From Begonia masoniana (taxonomy: Eukaryota; Streptophyta; Magnoliopsida; Cucurbitales; Begoniaceae), in contig CM039508.1 in NCBI GenBank assembly GCA_022432975.1, positions 22,585,213 to 22,649,212 on the forward strand: a DNA stretch of 64,000 bases, written 5' to 3'. The notes beneath the pieces are model-generated. The model was not told the DNA's origin, searched no databases, and saw only the letters and a program-made list of their open reading frames with translations. Below, one piece after another: positions 50,353 to 64,000 of the stretch; positions within the stretch are counted from its first letter, which is position 1, and each line of letters begins with the position of its first letter. The translations under genes and the position numbers were made by a program.

Positions 50353-51203
50353 AGTGGGGGAGGGGGAGGGTGCACTATCAGGCACATTCAGGGGTACAGT
50401 ACAGTGGGGGAGGGGGAGGGTGCACTATCAGGCACATTCAGGGGTACAGTACAGTGGGGGAGGGGGAGGGTGCACTATCAGGCACATTCAGGGGTACAGT
50501 ACAGTGGGGGAGGGGGAGGGTGCACTATCAGGCACATTCAGGGGTACAGTACAGTGGGGGAGGGGGAGGGTGCACTATCAGGCACATTCAGGGGTACAGT
50601 ACAGTGGGGGAGGGGGAGGGTGCACTATCAGGCACATTCAGGGGTACAGTACAGTGGGGGAGGGGGAGGGTGCACTATCAGGCACATTCAGGGGTACAGT
50701 ACAGTGGGGGAGGGGGAGGGTGCACTATCAGGCACATTCAGGGGTACAGTACAGTGGGGGAGGGGGAGGGTGCACTATCAGGCACATTCAGGGGTACAGT
50801 ACAGTGGGGGAGGGGGAGGGTGCACTATCAGGCACATTCAGGGGTACAGTACAGTGGGGGAGGGGGAGGGTGCACTATCAGGCACATTCAGGGGTACAGT
50901 ACAGTGGGGGAGGGGGAGGGTGCACTATCAGGCACATTCAGGGGTACAGTACAGTGGGGGAGGGGGAGGGTGCACTATCAGGCACATTCAGGGGTACAGT
51001 ACAGTGGGGGAGGGGGAGGGTGCACTATCAGGCACATTCAGGGGTACAGTACAGTGGGGGAGGGGGAGGGTGCACTATCAGGCACATTCAGGGGTACAGT
51101 ACAGTGGGGGAGGGGGAGGGTGCACTATCAGGCACATTCAGGGGTAAAGTACAGTGGGGGAGGGGGAGGGTGCACTATCAGGCACATTCAGGGATACAGT
51201 ACA
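50352..51203 (+). repeat. 50-bp G-rich tandem array, 17 copies
   Basis: Each unit has GTGGGGGAGGGGGAGGGTG plus AGGGGTACAG, four G runs that could form a G-quadruplex on the plus strand. Copies are identical except AAAGTACAG at about 51147 and GGGATACAG in the last. Confidence 0.95.
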
Positions 51204-51713
51204 GTAAACGGTAAACAGTAACAGTTCAGTGGCCAGTCCCCGTCTCACACTTAACCTGGTACATTTCAGTCGGATTTTATATTATTAGTTTCAAACGGTG
51301 TACAGAAATCGGTTTTTGCATGAATTTTCAGGGAAACAGTGTATGCATGACAATCTCAGTGCCTGAACCTATAACAGCAGACATCAGAAATAACAGGGCA
51401 TATTGTGAGATAGAAAACAGACAACTCAGAACGTGAACTGAGCAGACAACACAGAATACAAACTGAACAGAAGCTATAACATTTCTACCCAAAACTATCC
51501 GACAGAACAGGAACCCTAGTACCTCTGTGATGTAGGGCCATAAGGGCCAACCTACGGTTATGAACTTACCTATTTGCTGCGGTGTCAGATGCTCGAATGT
51601 CCCTGGAATGCTCGGACCTGTAGTATGCATGAAGAGGTATTAAATAGCTGCAAATGTTAACTAGTAAGTTGGTAGAATCTGCTCCAAACTCATCCAACCC
51701 TTAGAAACAAACC

Positions 51714-53681
<1,968 letters not shown>

Positions 53682-53695
53682 CAAATCGGCAGAAG

Positions 53696-54303
53696 GTGAT
53701 GACGTCATCGGAAGATGTGATGACGTCATCGGAAGATGTGATGACGTCATCGGAAGATGTGATGACGTCATCGGAAGATGTGATGACGTCATCGGAAGAT
53801 GTGATGACGTCATCGGAAGATGTGATGACGTCATCGGAAGATGTGATGACGTCATCGGAAGATGTGATGACGTCATCGGAAGATGTGATGACGTCATCGG
53901 AAGATGTGATGACGTCATCGGAAGATGTGATGACGTCATCGGAAGATGTGATGACGTCATCGGAAGATGTGATGACGTCATCGGAAGATGTGATGACGTC
54001 ATCGGAAGATGTGATGACGTCATCGGAAGATGTGATGACGTCATCGGAAGATGTGATGACGTCATCGGAAGATGTGATGACGTCATCGGAAGATGTGATG
54101 ACGTCATCGGAAGATGTGATGACGTCATCGGAAGATGTGATGACGTCATCGGAAGATGTGATGACGTCATCGGAAGATGTGATGACGTCATCGGAAGATG
54201 TGATGACGTCATCGGAAGATGTGATGACGTCATCGGAAGATGTGATGACGTCATCGGAAGATGTGATGACGTCATCGGAAGATGTGATGACGTCATCGGA
54301 AGA
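53696..54303 (+). repeat. 21-bp TGACGTCA array, 29 copies
   Basis: Unit GATGACGTCATCGGAAGATG plus T, identical copies, each holding the palindrome TGACGTCA. Preceded by AACCAAATCGGCAGAAG. Confidence 0.95.
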
Positions 54304-54342
54304 AACATGCAATAAACAGACTTTAAACCAAATCGGCAGAAG

Positions 54343-56441
54343 GTGATGACGTCATCGGAAGATGTGATGACGTCATCGGAAGATGTGATGACGTCATCGG
54401 AAGATGTGATGACGTCATCGGAAGATGTGATGACGTCATCGGAAGATGTGATGACGTCATCGGAAGATGTGATGACGTCATCGGAAGATGTGATGACGTC
54501 ATCGGAAGATGTGATGACGTCATCGGAAGATGTGATGACGTCATCGGAAGATGTGATGACGTCATCGGAAGATGTGATGACGTCATCGGAAGATGTGATG
54601 ACGTCATCGGAAGATGTGATGACGTCATCGGAAGATGTGATGACGTCATCGGAAGATGTGATGACGTCATCGGAAGATGTGATGACGTCATCGGAAGATG
54701 TGATGACGTCATCGGAAGATGTGATGACGTCATCGGAAGATGTGATGACGTCATCGGAAGATGTGATGACGTCATCGGAAGATGTGATGACGTCATCGGA
54801 AGATGTGATGACGTCATCGGAAGATGTGATGACGTCATCGGAAGATGTGATGACGTCATCGGAAGATGTGATGACGTCATCGGAAGATGTGATGACGTCA
54901 TCGGAAGATGTGATGACGTCATCGGAAGATGTGATGACGTCATCGGAAGATGTGATGACGTCATCGGAAGATGTGATGACGTCATCGGAAGATGTGATGA
55001 CGTCATCGGAAGATGTGATGACGTCATCGGAAGATGTGATGACGTCATCGGAAGATGTGATGACGTCATCGGAAGATGTGATGACGTCATCGGAAGATGT
55101 GATGACGTCATCGGAAGATGTGATGACGTCATCGGAAGATGTGATGACGTCATCGGAAGATGTGATGACGTCATCGGAAGATGTGATGACGTCATCGGAA
55201 GATGTGATGACGTCATCGGAAGATGTGATGACGTCATCGGAAGATGTGATGACGTCATCGGAAGATGTGATGACGTCATCGGAAGATGTGATGACGTCAT
55301 CGGAAGATGTGATGACGTCATCGGAAGATGTGATGACGTCATCGGAAGATGTGATGACGTCATCGGAAGATGTGATGACGTCATCGGAAGATGTGATGAC
55401 GTCATCGGAAGATGTGATGACGTCATCGGAAGATGTGATGACGTCATCGGAAGATGTGATGACGTCATCGGAAGATGTGATGACGTCATCGGAAGATGTG
55501 ATGACGTCATCGGAAGATGTGATGACGTCATCGGAAGATGTGATGACGTCATCGGAAGATGTGATGACGTCATCGGAAGATGTGATGACGTCATCGGAAG
55601 ATGTGATGACGTCATCGGAAGATGTGATGACGTCATCGGAAGATGTGATGACGTCATCGGAAGATGTGATGACGTCATCGGAAGATGTGATGACGTCATC
55701 GGAAGATGTGATGACGTCATCGGAAGATGTGATGACGTCATCGGAAGATGTGATGACGTCATCGGAAGATGTGATGACGTCATCGGAAGATGTGATGACG
55801 TCATCGGAAGATGTGATGACGTCATCGGAAGATGTGATGACGTCATCGGAAGATGTGATGACGTCATCGGAAGATGTGATGACGTCATCGGAAGATGTGA
55901 TGACGTCATCGGAAGATGTGATGACGTCATCGGAAGATGTGATGACGTCATCGGAAGATGTGATGACGTCATCGGAAGATGTGATGACGTCATCGGAAGA
56001 TGTGATGACGTCATCGGAAGATGTGATGACGTCATCGGAAGATGTGATGACGTCATCGGAAGATGTGATGACGTCATCGGAAGATGTGATGACGTCATCG
56101 GAAGATGTGATGACGTCATCGGAAGATGTGATGACGTCATCGGAAGATGTGATGACGTCATCGGAAGATGTGATGACGTCATCGGAAGATGTGATGACGT
56201 CATCGGAAGATGTGATGACGTCATCGGAAGATGTGATGACGTCATCGGAAGATGTGATGACGTCATCGGAAGATGTGATGACGTCATCGGAAGATGTGAT
56301 GACGTCATCGGAAGATGTGATGACGTCATCGGAAGATGTGATGACGTCATCGGAAGATGTGATGACGTCATCGGAAGATGTGATGACGTCATCGGAAGAT
56401 GTGATGACGTCATCGGAAGATGTGATGACGTCATCGGAAGA
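54343..56441 (+). repeat. 21-bp TGACGTCA array, 100 copies
   Basis: Same unit as the preceding array, after a 39-bp spacer (GAAACATGCAATAAACAG then ACTTTAAACC..GCAG). Copies appear identical over 2.1 kb. Frames of 713-925 codons on both strands are by-products. Confidence 0.95.
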
Positions 56442-56551
56442 AACATGCAATAAACAGACTTTAAACCAAATCGGCAGAAGGTGATGACGTCAGCCGGAAG
56501 AATGGATGACGTCAACCGGAAGATAAAAACAGCAGCTCACACCGGATGAGG

Positions 56552-56772
56552 TGATGACGTCATCGGAAGATGTGATGACGTCATCGGAAGAAACATGCAA
56601 TAAACAGACTTTAAACCAAATCGGCAGAAGGTGATGACGTCATCGGAAGATGTGATGACGTCATCGGAAGATGTGATGACGTCATCGGAAGATGTGATGA
56701 CGTCATCGGAAGATGTGATGACGTCATCGGAAGATGTGATGACGTCATCGGAAGATGTGATGACGTCATCGG
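56552..56772 (+). repeat. 21-bp TGACGTCA arrays, 2 and 7 copies, with spacer
   Basis: Two units, the same spacer again, then seven units ending GGCAGATATATG. Around them are diverged forms (ATGACGTCAGCCGGAAG, ATGACGTCAACCGGAAG) that look like the natural source. Confidence 0.92.
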
Positions 56773-57934
56773 CAGATATATGCAGCAGAAAGAATCGGAT
56801 GAGACGATGACGTCAGCCGGAAGAATGGATGACGTCAACCGGAAGACAAAAACAGAAACTCTGAATAAACTGGGCGGAAGACTTATGCTGACGTCAACCG
56901 GAAGACATATTTACACTAGGCGGAGGACTTGATTTTAAAGACAGAATTGGACCACTTTTTAACAGGAGGACATTCCAACAGGAAACTTTAAAACAGAAGG
57001 TATAAGGCTTCAAACCTTCAAACCCGATTCAAAATTTACAGATTTCTAAGAAAAACAAACTGCATGGTTAGCTCTAAATTTCGAGACTATCCATGCATGA
57101 CCTGAAAAATGGAGAACTCAAGCAGTTCCAGAATGTTTTCAAAACATTTAAAATATATGGATACAATCTGTCAAATACAGAGGTTTAAAATACACCACCA
57201 TTAAAACCTATACATCGTTTATAATTTACAACAGAACTAAACAGACAGGACCTACATTCCAAAATTTCACAACAAGAGTTTTGAAGACATAAAGATACAG
57301 ATTTCACATTGGTTTTAAAGTTTCAAAAGCTATACAGGACTTGACCTAACATTAAAAAAATGCAATCTCACAGGGATGACATTGGTCCGACTGCAGCAAC
57401 CAACCCCAGTGAGCTCAATCCGCCAACCTCCCAAACTCATCAGCTTGAGGCACAAAATCCTCATCTGGAGAATCCATACCTACAACAGGGAGTTCATCTA
57501 TGAGCCTAGAGCTCAGTAAGAACATACAATGCAGAGTGATGAACGTGCTATGCATGAATCTTTTTCAAATACATGAACATTACATTACATTTCATTTCAC
57601 TGGACAGGAAGGTATAAGTGGGAGGAGGAGCTGGCGCAACAGGATGTACATGCCACTTTCAGGACATAACAGGAGTACTTGACAGGATGCCAGTCCTCGT
57701 CCACACTTAACCATACATTTTCTTTACAGGATTTTATCTTACTTACTTCAAAATCGGTGCTGAAAACATTTGCATGATTTTACAGGAAACGTGTATGCAT
57801 GAATAAGTGAAATGCTTAAACTTAACATTCACAGATGACAGAATGAATACAACAGGAAACAGAATATAACGGAAACACGTTTAACTTAAAACATAACCTA
57901 AAACCTATCTACCCGAACCAGACCTAGTACCTCC

Positions 57935-59920
<1,986 letters not shown>

Positions 59921-60589
59921 GGCCAACGTAGATGCATGAACTTACCTGTTTGCAGCAATGCAGTGTGCTCGAACGCCCTTGGAAAGCTCGGATCTGTAAA
60001 TGGATGTACAGAATTCAAACACGCTACAAATGCTAACTAATATCTCGTAGGAAATGCAGCAAACACGTTTCAACACTTTAGAAAACACACCAACGTGTTT
60101 TCATCCAAAAACAGTGAGTTTTCTCTAAAATAATAACCCTAAATCTCAGTGAAAACTCGCATTAAACTTGTCCAAATTCGTTAGCATTCAACCAGACATT
60201 TACCTCAGCGGGAAAACAGAAAGGAGCCGAGGAGATCGAAGTAACTTCGATGGTTGTTCGTCGACTGGAAGAGAGAAAACAGGAGGGAGTTTCACGCCAG
60301 AATGAAGAGAAGAACGGGAGGGAAGGAAGAAGACATGGCTTCTTCAACAAGTTGCCAGATGGCATTCATCCATTGGCTATTTCCTACCAACCTTAATTTC
60401 TCTCTATTTTACCCTTCCATTGGTCTTTAACTAATTTGCTATTTAGTTTCACCATTTTGTTTTATGAATCATACATATTCAACTGGAAACATTAGCAAAT
60501 TAATAAAAACAAACCTTGCATGATTATTCCCATTAATCCCGTTGAATAATTTAAGGAATATCTACATGGCAAAAATGCCGGGTGTTACA

Positions 60590-60712
60590 CTATCAAATCT
60601 AACACAGGCGATACATATAAATTACTTTACTAAGACCATAAGTAATTCATTCTTACTAGAATTTAAAATAAGCAGATTAATCAATTATTCAACAAAAACC
60701 CAAATAATATAA
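60590..60712. other. Short spacer between two minus-strand LTRs
   Basis: AT-rich, no gene. Ends with TATAA, the target duplication of the solo LTR. Confidence 0.5.
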
Positions 60713-60791
60713 TGTGACAGCCCAGGACCCGATTCCGATCAGAATCCGAGAGGCAAGCCATCACTCCGGGACATGACAGAAAAACACAGAC

Positions 60792-61300
<509 letters not shown>

Positions 61301-61529
61301 AAACTTTTAGAACGTTATAGGGAGAAGAAACCTTCTCTCGATTTTAAAACTGGGAACTAATTTATAACCGGATCACAGAAGTGAATAACAGAAGAGACCG
61401 GGAAGAACAGGGAACAGAAATGGACGATGAGAATAAATAAACAGAATAAACAGGAAATAAAGGCGGAAAAACATAGGAAGAAGACTGGCGGAAGAAGTGG
61501 ATTTAAACAAATGTGAACAGTGATAACGG

Positions 61530-61960
61530 TGGATGTGAATAAGACAAAAGTGTACAGTAGCAGCGGTGGATGTGAATAAACAAAGGCAGCGGTGGATATG
61601 AATTTTAAAAGCAGCAGTGGATGTGAATACGACAAAAATGAACAGTGGCAGCGGTGGAGGCAGGCAGAAGTGTACTGTTCACCGGTGGACGTGAATAAGA
61701 CAAAACAGATGACGTCAGGCGGATGATATAAATTTTTAAAGGCAACGGGGTACGCAGGCAGAAGTGCACTGTTCACCGGTGGATGTGAATAAGACAAAAA
61801 TGATGACGTCAGGCGGAAGTTGAAATTGTAAAGACAGCGGTGGATGCATTTTTAAACGGGCAGCGGGCAGCGGTGGATATAATTTTACAAATAGCGGTGG
61901 ACGTGATTTTTAGAACGGGCAGCTGTAGAAGTGAATTTAAAACAGCGGTGGATGTGATTG
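61530..61960 (+). repeat. Diverged GCGGTGGATGTGAAT repeats
   Basis: About ten irregular copies of GCGGTGGA(T/C)GTGAAT(A)AG with spacers of different length, plus two copies of ATGACGTCAGGCGGA (61707, 61803). This is what the array domain of these LTRs looks like where copies have diverged. Confidence 0.75.
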
Positions 61961-63706
61961 GAAGATGTAGTTTAAAATGACAGAATTTGACAACTTTTGA
62001 CAGGATTACACAGAAACAGAAATCGTGAAAACAGAAAGTGTGGAAGCTTCACGCTTCAGAAGAACGATTCACAACATGATTTTTGGGCATATCATGAAAA
62101 CACGACAGAATTCTAAGGAAACAGATTGCATGGATAACTCCAAAACCAGAGATAAACCATGCACACCCTAAAAGAGGAATATTCTAAACAATTCCAGAAT
62201 ACTTCAGAATATACACAACCGTCAAATACAGAGTTTTTTTTTTTTTTTTTAAACTTAAACATCAGAACTTACACATTGTTTTAAGATCTGGAAGACTGTA
62301 CAGAACTCGATATACCTTACCAAGACTGCACCAGACAGGGGTTTTCAAACATCAACATCAATCCTATACATCGGTTTAAAATTTCAAAAGTTATACAGAA
62401 CTTGACATAATTTTAAAATACCCTCACATAAATAGAACGTGTATGGCTGTAGCAACCAACCCCCATGAACTCGATCCGTCAACTACATTAAATCATCATC
62501 ATGAGGCACAAAGTCTTCATCCACGGTTTCAATACCTACATTAGAGAGCTCACCTATGAGTCTAAAACTCAGTAAGAACATATAAATGCAGAGATGCATA
62601 TGCTATGCATGAACTTTTTAGAATACGTGACATTACAGAACATTATTTTTATCTGTCAGAGGGGTATAAGTGGGGCTTATAGGGGAACCGGCAAGTGCAC
62701 GACAGGCACATAACAGATTTACAGAACAAAAACAGAACAGAACAGACAGAGCTGTACAGAACAGTAGGCCAGTCTCTGTCCCGCACTTAACCAATACATT
62801 ACAGTCAGATTTTATCTTTCTTAACTTCAAAATCGTGCATAGAAAACTTTTGCATGTCTTTCGGGAAAATCGTGTATGCATGAGCATTTACAGTGCTTAA
62901 GCGTAAAACAGCAGACAACAGGAATATTACAGCAGAACTTAATGTGTGACACAGATAACTCAGAACTTAACTCTAACTTTCTCTACCTGTAACCACCCGA
63001 CATACGTAATACCTAGTATCTCCGTGATGTAGGGCCTTAAGGGTCAGCCTACGGGTATGAACTTACCTGTTTGCTGTAGAGTTGATAGTCTTGAACATCT
63101 CGGTTATGCACGGACCTGTACATGCATTGGAAGGAAAATAAACAAGTTGCAAATGCTAACTAATATCTTGTAGGATATGCTTCTAACTCCATTCAGACTT
63201 TTAGAAAACGATCCAAAGTGTTTTCACGTAATAACAGTGAGTTTTCTCCAAAACACCATAACCCTAAACTTCAACAAAACTCACTTTTAACATGTCCATA
63301 CTTGTCAACTAGGTTAGATGACTACCTTTGCTAAAGAAAAAGGAAGCAGGAGAAACAAGTTTTGGAGATTTGGCACCGTCGCCAGGAAGAGAGAAAACAA
63401 AGAAGGCAGTGGGGTGTTTCACGTTGGAGTGAAAAGAAGAAAGGAAGAGAGGAAGAGTGAAGGCATGGCTTTTGCAACAAGTCAGCCATGTGTCATTCAT
63501 CCATTGGCTTCCTCCTACCAAACTTAATTGGCTCTCCAATTTGCCCCTCATTAGTTTCCAACAAATTTGTTAATTAGTTAATCAGTTCGGTTTTTCCATT
63601 AAACACTCCAATAAATTCATTAAAACATTCATTACATTAATGTAATCATTTATCCCGCTAAATGAATTCCGGGAATATTTACATGGCAAAAATACCGGGT
63701 GTTACA

Positions 63707-64000
63707 TATAATATCTCTGCACACCCTCGTCAATCTGGTTGCCAAATTCTAGATAAGAATGTTCGATTCTTAGTTTGGAATAGCTAAGAGTATGATAAAC
63801 TAACAGGTCTCTAATGCTTAGCTACAATCTGTTGACAGTTCAGAAATCTTAAAACATGCTACATCACATCTCCACGTATGTCAGTCAACCAATACTGACG
63901 TTTGAAATCATGATTCACTTTAATATTATAGAGATGAATAACAATGTTCAACCTTTGACTCTCACCTAAAAGAGTGTGTCCATCTCAACTCTAAATCATT
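63707..64000. other. No gene recognised at the window end
   Basis: Text after the TATAA target duplication. AT-rich, with no frame above about 60 codons and no known motif seen. Confidence 0.4.

Noticed and set aside
49011..51203. CRISPR-like alternation of repeats
   Set aside because: Units are contiguous without unique spacers, and the genome is a plant's.
48955..51221. Frames of 144-349 codons across the 45- and 50-bp arrays
   Set aside because: Unit lengths of 45 and 50 bp leave frames open by chance; the region is LTR DNA.

Overview
The window is nuclear DNA from a flowering plant, a eudicot by the look of its one gene. It has an AT-rich background, a 14-exon plant transcription factor gene with GT-AG introns, and many Ty3/gypsy chromovirus-type LTR retrotransposon sequences. 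The family (Cucurbitaceae is a loose guess) cannot be fixed from sequence alone.

Layout. 1-171 is a stump of a Ty3/gypsy gag gene. 3049-8319 (minus) is the only intact host gene, an AUXIN RESPONSE FACTOR 6-like gene of 14 coding exons (885 aa by my splice model). It carries a miR167 target site and a long leader (to about 9.15 kb) with several upstream ORFs. 11767-20975 is a foldback (inverted-repeat) DNA element of about 1.2 kb, split by a full-length LTR retrotransposon (12173-20212, 2,550-bp LTRs, TSD ATTAC) that has lost large parts of gag, protease, RT and integrase. 21.9-24.8 kb holds remnants of a copia element and a gypsy gag. From 24.9 kb to the end the window is almost entirely LTRs of related chromoviruses: LTR plus decayed gag-pro (24908-28881), a truncated LTR (28882-32395), a gag pseudogene cut by a solo LTR (32894-38453) that itself carries a second solo LTR (34469-37341), a solo LTR with inverted ends (39650-43663), two broken minus-strand LTRs (48881-51718 and 53682-60589), and a solo LTR (60713-63706).

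Two themes run through the LTRs. First, at least nine copies on both strands keep the same putative non-coding exon of 43-53 nt, bounded by AG and GTAAGT, which suggests a spliced leader RNA. Second, most carry a tandem array (units of 14, 16, 21, 23, 45 or 50 bp) that differs from LTR to LTR. Several arrays are perfect in sequence and are flanked by a duplicated block and then a short degenerate array. Together with pure A/T homopolymers of 0.5-1.9 kb and a 1.5-kb (TA)n run that join unrelated sequences, this points to long-read base-calling or assembly artefacts in parts of 26-61 kb. Long reading frames through these arrays are not genes.

The host biology is confined to the ARF6-like gene. 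ARF6 proteins bind auxin response elements and activate genes for flower maturation, hypocotyl elongation and adventitious rooting, with transcript level set by miR167. The rest records nested retrotransposon insertion, solo-LTR formation and repeat expansion.
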